A stretch of DNA of 64,000 bases from Shimia_B sp038525525 (GTDB taxonomy: Bacteria; Pseudomonadota; Alphaproteobacteria; Rhodobacterales; Rhodobacteraceae), in assembly GCA_038525525.1 (NCBI GenBank), contig JBCBHO010000003.1, forward strand, positions 310,001-374,000. The letters run 5' to 3'. This document shows positions 24,198 through 32,897 of the stretch, in pieces (positions within the stretch are counted from its first letter, which is position 1; every line of letters begins with the position of its first letter). The notes under the pieces were generated by a model. It did not search any database. It worked only from the letters and a program-made list of their open reading frames with translations, and was not told the origin of the DNA. Made by a program: the position numbers and the translations under genes.

Positions 24198-26615
24198 GTG
24201 GCCGAAAACGAGCAAGAGCAGCCGGAATACGGCGCAGATTCCATCAAGGTTCTCAAGGGCTTGGAGGCGGTCAGGAAGCGTCCGGGCATGTATATCGGAG
24301 ATACCGATGATGGCTCTGGCCTCCACCACATGGTCTACGAGGTCGTCGATAACGGGATCGATGAGGCCCTCGCGGGCCATGCCGACTTTGTGCATGTCAA
24401 AATCCACACCGACAGCTCCGTCTCGGTCTCCGACAATGGGCGCGGGATCCCGGTGGGTATCCACGAGGAAGAAGGGGTCTCCGCCGCTGAGGTGATCATG
24501 ACCCAACTCCACGCCGGCGGAAAATTCGATTCCAATTCCTACAAGGTCTCCGGCGGCCTCCATGGCGTTGGCGTGTCGGTCGTCAATGCTCTCTCTGTCT
24601 GGCTTGAGCTTCGCATCTGGCGCGATGGCAAGGAGCACATTGCGCGGTTTGAACATGGTGAGACGGTCAAGCACCTCGAGGTCGTTGGTGACGCTGGCGG
24701 GAAAAGCGGAACGGAGGTGCGCTTCCTGGCCTCCACGGGCACCTTCTCAAATCTCGATTACGTCTTCGAGACGTTGGAAAAGCGCCTGCGTGAACTCGCA
24801 TTCCTGAATTCCGGCGTGCGCATCATTCTCGAGGACGAGCGCCCGGCAGAGCCGCTCCGCACGGAGCTTTTCTACGAAGGCGGGGTCAAGGAGTTCGTGA
24901 AGTACCTCGACCGCTCCAAGAGCTCGATCATGAGCGAACCCATCTATGTCACCGGGGAACGTGACGACATCGGCGTGGAAGTCGCCATGTGGTGGAACGA
25001 CAGCTTCAACGAGATGGTGCTGCCCTTCACCAACAATATCCCACAGCGCGACGGCGGCACCCACCTCGCCGGATACCGGGGCGCGCTGACACGCACGATC
25101 CAGAAATACGCGACCGACACGGGCATCGCAAAGCGGGAGAAGGTGAACTTCACCGGGGACGATGCCCGCGAAGGTCTGACCTGCGTTCTGTCGGTGAAGG
25201 TGCCGGACCCGAAGTTCTCCTCCCAGACCAAGGACAAGCTCGTTTCTTCCGAAGTGCGGCCAGCCGTGGAGAACCTTGTCGGCGAGAAACTCACCGAGTG
25301 GTTCGAGGAAAACCCGAACGAAGCCAAGCAGATCGTCGGCAAGATCATCGAAGCCGCGCTGGCGCGAGAAGCTGCGCGCAAGGCAAGAGAGCTGACGCGC
25401 CGCAAAACGGCGATGGACGTCAACTTCCTCGCAGGGAAACTCAAGGACTGCTCAGAGAAGGACCCGTCCAAGACGGAGCTCTTCCTCGTTGAGGGTGACT
25501 CGGCCGGCGGCTCCGCACAGACGGGGCGCGACCGCCGCACCCAGGCCGTCCTGCCCCTCCGCGGCAAGATACTGAACGTCGAACGCGCGCGCTTCGACCG
25601 GATGCTGTCCAGCCAGGAAATCGGCAACCTCGTCATGGCGCTGGGCACCGGCATCGGGCGTGACGAGTTCAACATCGAGAAGTTGCGCTACCACAAGATC
25701 GTCATCATGACCGACGCTGACGTGGACGGCGCCCATATCCGTACGCTGCTGCTCACGTTCTTCTTCCGCCAGATGCCCGAGCTCATCGAGGGCGGGTACC
25801 TCTACATCGCGCAGCCGCCGCTCTACAAAGTCTCGCGCGGACGGTCCGAGGTGTATCTGAAGGATCAGGCGGCGCTGGATGACTATCTCATCGAGCAGGG
25901 CGTCGATGGCGCGGTCCTGAGGCTTTCCTCCGGCGAAGAAATCATCGGGCAGGACCTGGCCCGCGTTGTGCAGGAAGCGAGAAACCTCAAACGTCTTCTC
26001 GATGCCTTCCCCACGCATTATCCTCGCCACATCCTGGAGCAGGCCGCGATCGCAGGGGCGTTTGTGCCCGGCGCCGTGGATGCCGACCTTCAAGGCGTAG
26101 CCGATCGTGTCGCCGCCAGGCTCGACCTGATCGCGCTGGAATATGAACGTGGGTGGCAGGGCCGCATCACGCAGGACCGTGGCGTTCGGCTAGCGCGCAT
26201 TCTGCGGGGCGTCGAGGAAGTCCGCACACTCGACGGCAAGATGCTCCGTTCAGGAGAGGCATCGCGCACCGGAAGCTTCACGCAGTCACTGCAGGAGGTC
26301 TACGCCCAGCCCGCCACGCTGCACCGCAAGGAGCGGCATCAGCTCATCCTTGGCCCGCTCACGCTCCTCGAGGCAATTCTCGAAGAAGGTGAGAAAGGCA
26401 ACCAGCTCCAGCGCTACAAAGGCCTGGGCGAGATGAACCCCGACCAGCTTTGGGAAACCACGCTGGACCCGGACGCGCGCACATTCCTCCAAGTGAAGAT
26501 CGATGACGTGGCCGAGGCCGATGACCTCTTCACCAAGCTCATGGGGGATGTGGTGGAGCCACGGCGCGAGTTCATCCAGGACAATGCGTTGAGCGTGGCG
26601 AACCTCGATTTCTAG
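24198..26615 (+). CDS. gyrB: DNA gyrase subunit B
   Basis: ATPase subunit of the type II topoisomerase that introduces negative supercoils. The 805-residue protein has the GHKL ATP site (EVVDNGIDEALAGHA, then DNGRGIPVG and the GGLHGVG motif), the TOPRIM domain with EGDSAGGSA at about 431 and DADVDGAHI at about 504, and the C-terminal YKGLGEMNPDQLW. It starts at GTG 24198 behind AGAAGGG. The gap before it (24033-24197) holds a DnaA box and one GANTC site (24077-24081). Confidence 0.98.
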   Translation: MAENEQEQPEYGADSIKVLKGLEAVRKRPGMYIGDTDDGSGLHHMVYEVVDNGIDEALAGHADFVHVKIHTDSSVSVSDNGRGIPVGIHEEEGVSAAEVIMTQLHAGGKFDSNSYKVSGGLHGVGVSVVNALSVWLELRIWRDGKEHIARFEHGETVKHLEVVGDAGGKSGTEVRFLASTGTFSNLDYVFETLEKRLRELAFLNSGVRIILEDERPAEPLRTELFYEGGVKEFVKYLDRSKSSIMSEPIYVTGERDDIGVEVAMWWNDSFNEMVLPFTNNIPQRDGGTHLAGYRGALTRTIQKYATDTGIAKREKVNFTGDDAREGLTCVLSVKVPDPKFSSQTKDKLVSSEVRPAVENLVGEKLTEWFEENPNEAKQIVGKIIEAALAREAARKARELTRRKTAMDVNFLAGKLKDCSEKDPSKTELFLVEGDSAGGSAQTGRDRRTQAVLPLRGKILNVERARFDRMLSSQEIGNLVMALGTGIGRDEFNIEKLRYHKIVIMTDADVDGAHIRTLLLTFFFRQMPELIEGGYLYIAQPPLYKVSRGRSEVYLKDQAALDDYLIEQGVDGAVLRLSSGEEIIGQDLARVVQEARNLKRLLDAFPTHYPRHILEQAAIAGAFVPGAVDADLQGVADRVAARLDLIALEYERGWQGRITQDRGVRLARILRGVEEVRTLDGKMLRSGEASRTGSFTQSLQEVYAQPATLHRKERHQLILGPLTLLEAILEEGEKGNQLQRYKGLGEMNPDQLWETTLDPDARTFLQVKIDDVAEADDLFTKLMGDVVEPRREFIQDNALSVANLDF

Positions 26616-26631
26616 GCGGTCGCCCGATCCT

Positions 26632-26651
26632 CGGCTTCCTCAGGGAAGCCG
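26632..26651. terminator. Hairpin at the convergent ends of gyrB and the EEP lipoprotein gene
   Basis: Stem CGGCTTCC / GGAAGCCG with a 4-base loop, located 16 bases after the gyrB stop. It overlaps the last codons and the stop of the leftward gene. No T run on either side, so its role as a shared terminator is a guess from position. Confidence 0.4.
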
Positions 26652-27542
26652 GATGTCCAGAAGCACAGGGTGATGGTCCGAGGGCCATACGGCGCCGAGC
26701 TTTTCGTTGAAGATCATCGCTCCGCTTGTAGCGAGCCCGGAGGTCACTCCGATATGGTCGATGGCGCCAAAGAGGTGGAGCCCCCGATCGAGGTGGAAGG
26801 TGGCGCCGGGCGGTTTGGGAAAGCTCAATCCTTGCGCTTCGTAGCGCTCATGCGCGGCTGAGCCGTGAAGCGCGTTGAAATCCCCCAGCAAGATGAGCTC
26901 TTCCCCGGCGGCGAGCCACGGAGCGATACGCTCTGAAACGAGGGCGTGGGAGGCCTGCCTGTTCACCCGGGAGAAGGCATCGGGATGAATGTTGACCACG
27001 CGAAAGCGGGTTGGCTGGTCGTCCAAAACAGTCTCGAACACAGCCCAACTCGCAAAAGATGGGCTCGCACCATCAAAGCCCCTTGAGTAGAGGACGTCCG
27101 GCGTCCTCGAGAAATGAAACCACCCTTCATCGACCACTCGGAGCGTCTTGTGGCGATAGAAAATCGGCTGCGTGGGAGGAACGGCGCGAGCATCGCCCGT
27201 GGCTGCGGCAGCATAGGCAGGGTTTTCAGTAAGCAGGAAATCGCGCGTCAGGTTGAGATTGCCGTCCCCTCTGCGAGAGAAGCTCTCCATCTCCTGAAAT
27301 CCGATGATGTCGGCTTCCAGCTTCTTGAAGGCGGCATCCATGGGGCCTTTTCGCGCTTCCCAACCGGATAGCCCCCAACGGCCTTCTTCCTGCTCGATCC
27401 AAATGTAATGCATATTCCAAGACGCGAAGCGCAGCGCCCCCTCAGGCTTAGGAGGCAGCGCGGCACTCGGTGACAGGCGCACCTGCTGACACCCAACGAG
27501 CGCCAAGGGCACGATGATGAGCGCAATTAGGATCCAAACCAT
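26640..27542 (-). CDS. Endonuclease/exonuclease/phosphatase-family lipoprotein
   Basis: A 300-residue secreted member of the EEP (DNase I-like) fold. The N-terminus has a hydrophobic signal ending in LALVGC, a lipobox, so it should be anchored in a membrane facing the periplasm. The EEP motifs follow: RFASWNMHYIW, IIGFQEME, LLGDFNAL and the final SDHHPVLLDIRL. Substrates in this family range from nucleic acids to phosphoinositides and sphingomyelin, so the function is open. I chose ATG 27542; the frame extends to 27608 across a GC palindrome. Confidence 0.83.
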   Translation of the reverse strand: MVWILIALIIVPLALVGCQQVRLSPSAALPPKPEGALRFASWNMHYIWIEQEEGRWGLSGWEARKGPMDAAFKKLEADIIGFQEMESFSRRGDGNLNLTRDFLLTENPAYAAAATGDARAVPPTQPIFYRHKTLRVVDEGWFHFSRTPDVLYSRGFDGASPSFASWAVFETVLDDQPTRFRVVNIHPDAFSRVNRQASHALVSERIAPWLAAGEELILLGDFNALHGSAAHERYEAQGLSFPKPPGATFHLDRGLHLFGAIDHIGVTSGLATSGAMIFNEKLGAVWPSDHHPVLLDIRLP

Positions 27543-27576
27543 TCGGGGCACCACAGAACTCCTGCCGCGACGGAAC

Positions 27577-27600
27577 AAACGCGGGGGCCCCCCGCGTTTT
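27577..27600. repeat. Near-perfect palindrome with flanking A and T runs
   Basis: AAA (27577-27579), then CGCGGGG (27580-27586), a 3-base loop and CCCCGCG (27590-27596), then TTTT (27597-27600). It has the shape of a bidirectional terminator but lies in the 82-base gap between two divergent genes, where an operator would be more natural. Confidence 0.55.
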
Positions 27601-27624
27601 CCCGTCAATCAAAGGAGACGAAAC

Positions 27625-27888
27625 ATGGCCGAGAAGGCAATAGACAGCACGCAACCCGACGCCGACGCCTACACCGAAGACCTCACAGAGGTCACGCCCG
27701 GCGAGCGCAGGGCAAAACGAACGGAAGAAGCCGACTACTCCGATCCGCCAGTGGCAGACCTCGCCCAAGAGCTTCCCCCCGAAGCAAAGGAAGCCATGCG
27801 CCTCGAAGGCGACTGGTCCGGCGATGGAGATGAAAACCACGCCGATGACGCGCAAGCATCGGAGGATAACCTGCGCGACAACGGCTAG
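27625..27888 (+). CDS. Small acidic protein of unknown function
   Basis: An 87-residue, strongly acidic and probably disordered protein (many Asp, Glu, Ala; no Cys, no Trp-rich core). I do not recognise the family. Support comes from a good ribosome site (AAAGGAG at 27611-27617, 7 bases before the ATG) and from its clean position between neighbours. It is divergent from the EEP lipoprotein and convergent with a YciI gene, whose stop lies 2 bases away. Confidence 0.6.
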   Translation: MAEKAIDSTQPDADAYTEDLTEVTPGERRAKRTEEADYSDPPVADLAQELPPEAKEAMRLEGDWSGDGDENHADDAQASEDNLRDNG

Positions 27889-27890
27889 CG

Positions 27891-28205
27891 TTACATTTCG
27901 TGTATCTCAGCAACCTCGACGGACCCGGTTCCGTCGAGGACCATGGGGTTCTTGGCGGCCGCGGCGCAGGCTGCCTCGATATCTGGCATCGTCAGGATCG
28001 TGTATCCTGACACAGGGTTAGCGCCGCCATTATGGACGTGCCCCGCGGAACTCACGGTATGACTGCCCATCACCGGATTTCCCGGATCGACCGTAGCCTT
28101 TCCAAGTTTTTCATACCAATCGCCCCAGGCCGCCATGGCCTTTGCGCCTTCCTCGGGCGTGTCGGGCATCTTTCCGCCGTGATAAATCAATAGATAGTTT
28201 GGCAT
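27891..28205 (-). CDS. YciI-related (YCII domain) protein
   Basis: A 104-residue protein of the YCII-related group, distinct from the copy in the tsaD operon: MPNYLLIYHGGKMPDTPEEGAKAMAAWGDWYEKLG, then the segment with SGYTILTMPDIEAACAAAAKNPM. Related proteins are found next to extracytoplasmic sigma factors in many genomes, but none is here. Function unknown. A GGAGGGT ribosome site precedes ATG 28205. Confidence 0.85.
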   Translation of the reverse strand: MPNYLLIYHGGKMPDTPEEGAKAMAAWGDWYEKLGKATVDPGNPVMGSHTVSSAGHVHNGGANPVSGYTILTMPDIEAACAAAAKNPMVLDGTGSVEVAEIHEM

Positions 28206-28254
28206 AAGCAGACCCTCCTTGAGTGGGTCATCATGCCATGAAAGTTAGATTCGC

Positions 28255-28803
28255 TTAAGCGTCGAGGCCGTGCTTCAGCAATACCGGCACGACGACCTCT
28301 TCTTCGTCCCAGAGATGCCTGTGAAGGAGGGCTTGAAGCAGCCGGACCTCCACAAGAGCCTTGTCCACGGCGCGCCGATCATCAGTCGCCCGAAGCACCG
28401 CATTGGCCGCCATTGCCGTATGCTCGAGCCTTTCGGCAAGATCGTGATGATCCGCGTCGAGGATCTGAAACGCATGCTCCAAGCGCGGTTCCATCGGGAT
28501 CAGCCGCGGAAAATAGTGCTCATCCTCGATGTGATGGTGCTCATGGAGCCCACCGAGCAGCGTGTTTCCGTAGCGCGAGAGGTTTGGCGCTGTGCGCTGG
28601 GGATCGGTGCGCCCATCGAGGTGACCTTCGAGCAGATCGACAAGAGCGACGCAGATCTCCCGGAACATGGCATGGCGCTCCAGCCAAAACCGGATGAGGT
28701 CGGAGAAAGCCGGGTCAGCCTCCCATGCCTCGCGGGGATACTCCTTGAGCAAGACGCGGAGCGGCTCAGAGAGGCCATCTCGTTCGGCCAGAGCGTCAGT
28801 CAT
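28255..28803 (-). CDS. Hemerythrin domain protein
   Basis: A 182-residue four-helix protein with hemerythrin-type iron ligands: ERHAMFREI, HHHIEDEHYFP, DADHHDLAERLE and HLWDEEEVVVP supply His and Asp/Glu residues. Such proteins bind a di-iron centre and may sense or carry O2 or NO. It is read just after trhO, with the reading frames overlapping by 8 bases if ATG 28803 is used; GTG 28809 is an alternative start. Confidence 0.87.
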   Translation of the reverse strand: MTDALAERDGLSEPLRVLLKEYPREAWEADPAFSDLIRFWLERHAMFREICVALVDLLEGHLDGRTDPQRTAPNLSRYGNTLLGGLHEHHHIEDEHYFPRLIPMEPRLEHAFQILDADHHDLAERLEHTAMAANAVLRATDDRRAVDKALVEVRLLQALLHRHLWDEEEVVVPVLLKHGLDA

Positions 28804-29677
28804 GGCCACCGATGCGCCTCTGTTTCATGCGCTCCTGGAAGCGGGCCCGGTCTGTCTCGTCATACTCGTCCACGCATTGGTGGCATCGCACGCCTTCGAG
28901 GTATTCGGCGCGCATGGTATCCTCGGGCGCAAGCGGGCGGCGGCACGCGTGACACAGGCTGTGAGGACCTTCCCGCAAGCCATGTTGGACACTCACGCGC
29001 TTATCAAAGACGAAGCACGCGCCGCGCCAGGAGCTCTCGGTTTCGGGAACGTCTTCGAGGTATTTCAGGATGCCACCTTCCAGGTGGTAGACGTCCTCCA
29101 CACCCTCGGAGAGCAGGTAGTTGGTGGATTTTTCGCAGCGAATCCCACCGGTGCAGAACATGGCGACGCGCTTTCCCTCGAAACGCTGCCTGTTCGCCTG
29201 CCACCATGCAGGGAAGTCGCCGAAGCTCTTCGTCTGCGGGTCTATCGCCCCCTCGAAGCTACCGATCGCCACTTCGAAATCGTTGCGCGTGTCTATCGTC
29301 ACCACGTCGGGCGCCTTGATGAGCGCGTCCCAGTCTTTGGGTGCCACGTAGTTACCTGTTCCCTTCTCAGGCCTCACGTGCGGCTGGCCCATCGTCACGA
29401 TCTCGCGCTTGATGCGCACTTTGAGCTTCTTGAATGGAGGCTCGGTGGCCACGCTTTCTTTCCAGTTCAGATCCTGACAGCCCGGCAATGCACGGATTGC
29501 CGCGAGCACTGCGTCTATTCCGTTCCTTGACCCTGCGATGGTTCCATTGATGCCCTCCGGCGCAAGGAGGATCGTCCCGCGCACGTCCGCGGCTTCGGCA
29601 ACCTCCATCAGCCCGGGTTTGAGCGCGGCGGGGTCATCGAAGGGCGTGAAGTGGTAGAGGGCGGCAATGGTGAACAT
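28796..29677 (-). CDS. trhO: tRNA uridine(34) hydroxylase (rhodanese family)
   Basis: Oxygen-dependent hydroxylation of U34 in tRNA, the first step of cmo5U/mo5U modification, is the known role of TrhO (YceA). The 293-residue protein has the N-terminal acylphosphatase-like domain (GTILLAPEGINGTIAG), the rhodanese domain with catalytic Cys in FCTGGIRCEKS at about residue 175, and a C-terminal CHACRRPL...CHQC zinc-like knuckle. I chose ATG 29677, where MFTIAALYHF matches the family start, over the longer frame to 29713. Confidence 0.93.
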   Translation of the reverse strand: MFTIAALYHFTPFDDPAALKPGLMEVAEAADVRGTILLAPEGINGTIAGSRNGIDAVLAAIRALPGCQDLNWKESVATEPPFKKLKVRIKREIVTMGQPHVRPEKGTGNYVAPKDWDALIKAPDVVTIDTRNDFEVAIGSFEGAIDPQTKSFGDFPAWWQANRQRFEGKRVAMFCTGGIRCEKSTNYLLSEGVEDVYHLEGGILKYLEDVPETESSWRGACFVFDKRVSVQHGLREGPHSLCHACRRPLAPEDTMRAEYLEGVRCHQCVDEYDETDRARFQERMKQRRIGGHD

Positions 29678-29730
29678 GCCGCGGCAGATACGCATTTGCC
29701 TTCCCGCGCTCAATCCCTACGCTTTGCGGC

Positions 29731-30402
29731 ATGATCCGAAAGAAGCTCACGAAGGCAAAAGTCAAAGGCGGCGGCGACGGCCGCGCCCGTGCCCAGCTCG
29801 AGGCCTACATCACGGCGCAACAGCTCGATGAGAAGGCGCTCGAGACCGAGCTTCATTCAGGTGTCGCGGCGACGCGGATCGGGCAAATCGGGCTCGCCAC
29901 GACGGCCGAGCCTGATGGCCTTGCATGTGCGGCCGGCTGCGCGTTTTGCTGCATCCTTCAGGGTGAAGACGGTGGGGTGATCACGGGCGCAGAGGCCAAG
30001 GCGCTCCATGCCGCGCTTGCTCCGCTGCAAGGACACCCCGATGGGCGCGACTGGCATCCGAAGGCCTGTCCCTCGCTTGATCCCGAGACCCGCACCTGCC
30101 GCGCCTATGCGGCCCGGCCGATGATCTGCCGAAGCTATGTCAGCCGCGACGCGACCGCATGCGAGGAGATCGCCGAGGGCAGGGCTGCCGAGGGCACGGG
30201 CACCCGCGCGGCGTATGGCACATATTTGACCGTGCATGCGCTCGCGCGCGCGGCTTTGGGCCCCGGCCGCGCGCCCACCTATGCGCTGCGCAAGGTCGCA
30301 GAGGCCGCCGTGGAAGGCGTGCCGCTCGACGCCGCGCTCAAGGCTGCGCGGCACCGTCCAGCCGAGCTCATCGAAGAGCGCAAGCGCGCGACCCTTGCTT
30401 GA
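29731..30402 (+). CDS. YkgJ-type cysteine cluster protein
   Basis: A 223-residue protein with a putative metal-binding cluster: CAAGCAFCC near residue 67 and CPSLDPETRTCRAYAARPMICRSY around 111-133, the pattern of the YkgJ/Fe-Zn-chelating family (CxxxCxxCC...C...C...C). Family function is unknown. The N-terminus is Lys-rich and lacks a signal peptide. It ends 14 bases before pncA and is probably co-transcribed with it. Confidence 0.85.
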   Translation: MIRKKLTKAKVKGGGDGRARAQLEAYITAQQLDEKALETELHSGVAATRIGQIGLATTAEPDGLACAAGCAFCCILQGEDGGVITGAEAKALHAALAPLQGHPDGRDWHPKACPSLDPETRTCRAYAARPMICRSYVSRDATACEEIAEGRAAEGTGTRAAYGTYLTVHALARAALGPGRAPTYALRKVAEAAVEGVPLDAALKAARHRPAELIEERKRATLA

Positions 30403-30416
30403 AGCGGACCCTTGCC

Positions 30417-31013
30417 ATGACACACGCCCTCCTCGTGATCGATGTTCAGAATGATTTTTGCCCCGGCGGTGCGCTCGCAGTGGCCGGGGGCGACGAGATC
30501 GTTCCGGGCATCAATGCCCTCATGGCAGATTTCGAGGCGGTGATCCTGACGCAGGATTGGCATCCGGCAGGCCATTCGTCCTTCGCCTCAAGCCACCCTG
30601 GCGCGGAGCCCATGAGCGTGATCAACATGCCCTATGGGCCGCAGGTCCTATGGCCCGATCACTGCATTCAGGGGAGCCACGGCGCCGCCTTCCATGCCGA
30701 CCTCGCCGTGGACCGGGCAGACATGATCATCCGGAAGGGCTTCAATCCAGCGATCGACAGCTATTCCGCAATGTTCGAGAATGATCATGAGACCCCGACG
30801 GGTCTTGAAGGCTATCTTCGGACGCGGGGCATCACCGCGCTGACGCTCGTGGGCCTTGCAACCGATTTTTGCGTGAATTTCTCGGCAGTGGATGCGGCAA
30901 AAGCCGGCTTCGAGGTGACCTTGCGCGAAGATCTCACCCGTGCAATCGATCTAGATGGCTCGCTCGCCGCAGCCCATCAGGGGATGAAGGAGGCCGGCGT
31001 CCGCCTCACATGA
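30417..31013 (+). CDS. pncA: Nicotinamidase (bifunctional nicotinamidase/pyrazinamidase)
   Basis: Hydrolyses nicotinamide to nicotinate in NAD salvage. The 198-residue protein carries the catalytic Asp in LLVIDVQNDF (near residue 8), the metal ligands Asp-His...His in QDWHPAGHSSF (from about 47) and the nucleophilic Cys in GLATDFCVNFS at about 150. The ATG at 30417 removes a long upstream frame antisense-like region. pncB, the next step, lies 590 bases on, so both salvage enzymes are in one neighbourhood. Confidence 0.95.
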   Translation: MTHALLVIDVQNDFCPGGALAVAGGDEIVPGINALMADFEAVILTQDWHPAGHSSFASSHPGAEPMSVINMPYGPQVLWPDHCIQGSHGAAFHADLAVDRADMIIRKGFNPAIDSYSAMFENDHETPTGLEGYLRTRGITALTLVGLATDFCVNFSAVDAAKAGFEVTLREDLTRAIDLDGSLAAAHQGMKEAGVRLT

Positions 31014-31455
31014 GGCCGGAAAACCCGGCGAGGTATCCAGCAAACGCCATGATCCCGAAGGCAACACCGACCTTCATGGGCGTCCGCTCCGGCGCAGCGG
31101 GTATCGCCACGATAGGGCCAAAAGGCTGCGCGGTGGCGACGGCCTTGGCGAGCTCAGAGATGTCGAACTCCGTGGTGTGGTCGCGCCGGGGCGTTTCGTC
31201 ATCGTCGCGCATGGCAGCGTCGAGGCACGCGGCGACATACTCGCGAGCGCCGGCATCCCGATACGCATAGTGCCCCGCTGGGACGTTCGATGAAGATGGC
31301 TCCAGAGAGATCCCTGCGTCTTCCAGGAGAGCGCCGATGCGCGGATCGGCATCCCGTGCCGCTTGCGCCGTAGCCGGATCCCGGAACGCGGCCACGAAGA
31401 GGCCGAGGCTCCCTTTGTCCTCTGGAAGGATGTCGATATCGTAGTTCAAAGCCAT
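31006..31455 (-). CDS. Hypothetical protein with C-terminal membrane helix
   Basis: A 149-residue protein I do not recognise. The first 115 residues look soluble, with ILPEDKGSLGLFVAAFRDPATAQAARDADPRIG and a predicted helix in YVAACLDAAM. A hydrophobic helix (about residues 127-147) ends the protein, so it may be a tail-anchored membrane protein. It overlaps the pncA end by 8 bases tail to tail and shares the pncB upstream region head to head, so its presence in the NAD-salvage cluster may be incidental. Confidence 0.7.
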   Translation of the reverse strand: MALNYDIDILPEDKGSLGLFVAAFRDPATAQAARDADPRIGALLEDAGISLEPSSSNVPAGHYAYRDAGAREYVAACLDAAMRDDDETPRRDHTTEFDISELAKAVATAQPFGPIVAIPAAPERTPMKVGVAFGIMAFAGYLAGFSGLM

Positions 31456-31476
31456 GGGCTCGTATCCGAACTGCCA

Positions 31477-31509
31477 CCACAATCAACTCAACCTTGCATT
31501 GAATTGTGG
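31477..31509. promoter_or_regulatory. Inverted repeat in the pncB upstream region
   Basis: CCACAAT (31477-31483) and ATTGTGG (31503-31509) separated by 19 bases, inside the 149-base gap between divergent genes. The geometry suits a dimeric repressor operator. I cannot name the regulator, and pncB regulators of the NrtR/NadQ type are only candidates. Confidence 0.35.
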
Positions 31510-31604
31510 GCGGATTGAGACCTCTTCATGGAATGTTAACGGAAAGACCTTGCCCCTTCTGGGCGGGAGCGCTTTGATCCTCACCGTCGAGCTGGGAGGC
31601 CCTG

Positions 31605-32897
31605 ATGGTCGATATCGCCACGCGTGTGTGGAACCACAAATGGAAGATCGACCCCATCGTAAGGTCGCTCATCGACACGGATTTCTACAAGTTGCTCATG
31701 TGCCAGTCGGTATTCCGGAACCGTCCGGAGACGCAGGTCACATTCTCTCTCATCAACCGCTCCAAGGACATCAAGCTCGCGGAGTTGATCGACGAGGGTG
31801 AGCTCAGAGAGCAGCTCGATCATATCCGCTCGCTCAGCTTGAGCCGGGGCGAAAGTACGTGGCTGCGCGGCAATACATTCTACGGCAAACGGCAGATGTT
31901 TCGCCCCGACTTCATGGAGTGGTTTGAGGGGCTGAAGCTCCCGGCGTACCACCTGGAAAAGCGGGACGGACAGTACGAGCTCACCTTCGAGGGCTCTTGG
32001 CCGGAGGTCATGCTCTGGGAAATCCCGGCGCTCTCGGTGCTGATGGAGCTCCGCGGGCGGGCCGTTGTCAATGCCATGGGCCGCTTTGAATTGCAGGTGC
32101 TCTACGCCCGCGCCATGGCGAAGCTTTGGGAGAAGATCGAGCGCTTGCGGGCACTCGACGGTCTCCTGATCGCGGATTTCGGGACCCGTCGCCGCCATTC
32201 CTATCTCTGGCAGGATTGGGCGGTGCAGGCGATGATCGAGGGGCTAGGCCCGCGCTTCATCGGCACTTCGAATTGCCTCATCGCGATGCAGAGGGAGGTC
32301 GAGGCCATCGGGACAAATGCGCATGAGCTGCCCATGGTCTACGCCGCCTTGGCGCGGGACGATGACGGCCTCGCCCGGGCGCCCTACGAGGTGCTGGCGG
32401 ATTGGCACGAGGAGCATGATGGCAATCTGCGCATCATCCTTCCGGATACGTATGGCAGCGAGGGCTTCCTCGAACGCGCGCCGGACTGGCTCGCGCGGTG
32501 GACCGGGATCCGCATTGACTCAGGCAAGCCTGAAGAGGGCGCAGAGACCGCGATCCGCTGGTGGAAAGAGCGCGGAGAAGACCCCAAGGAGAAGCTCATC
32601 ATCTTCTCCGACGGTCTGGACGTGGATAAGATCGAGGCGCTTCACACGCAATTTGCGGGGCGTGTTAGGGTCTCTTTTGGTTGGGGAACCCTTCTTACGA
32701 ACGATTTCCGCGGCCTGACGCCCGGCGATAGCCTTGCGCCGTTCTCGCTCGTCTGCAAAGCGGTGTCAGCGGATGGTCGTGCCACCGTGAAGCTCTCCGA
32801 CAACCCCAACAAGGCGATGGGGCCGAAGGATGAAATCGAGCGTTACAAGCGGGTCTTCGGCGTGGGCCAGCAGGAAAAACTCGAGGTCGTCGTCTAG
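31605..32897 (+). CDS. pncB: Nicotinate phosphoribosyltransferase
   Basis: Makes nicotinate mononucleotide from nicotinate and PRPP with ATP hydrolysis, the entry of salvaged nicotinate into NAD synthesis. The 430-residue protein has the family start SLIDTDFYKLLMCQSVF, the segment FGTRRRHSYLWQDWAV, GTSNCLIA and the phosphorylated-His region ADWHEEHDGNLRIILPDTYGS. It overlaps the convergent phosphotransferase by 4 bases at the 3' end. Confidence 0.95.
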   Translation: MVDIATRVWNHKWKIDPIVRSLIDTDFYKLLMCQSVFRNRPETQVTFSLINRSKDIKLAELIDEGELREQLDHIRSLSLSRGESTWLRGNTFYGKRQMFRPDFMEWFEGLKLPAYHLEKRDGQYELTFEGSWPEVMLWEIPALSVLMELRGRAVVNAMGRFELQVLYARAMAKLWEKIERLRALDGLLIADFGTRRRHSYLWQDWAVQAMIEGLGPRFIGTSNCLIAMQREVEAIGTNAHELPMVYAALARDDDGLARAPYEVLADWHEEHDGNLRIILPDTYGSEGFLERAPDWLARWTGIRIDSGKPEEGAETAIRWWKERGEDPKEKLIIFSDGLDVDKIEALHTQFAGRVRVSFGWGTLLTNDFRGLTPGDSLAPFSLVCKAVSADGRATVKLSDNPNKAMGPKDEIERYKRVFGVGQQEKLEVVV

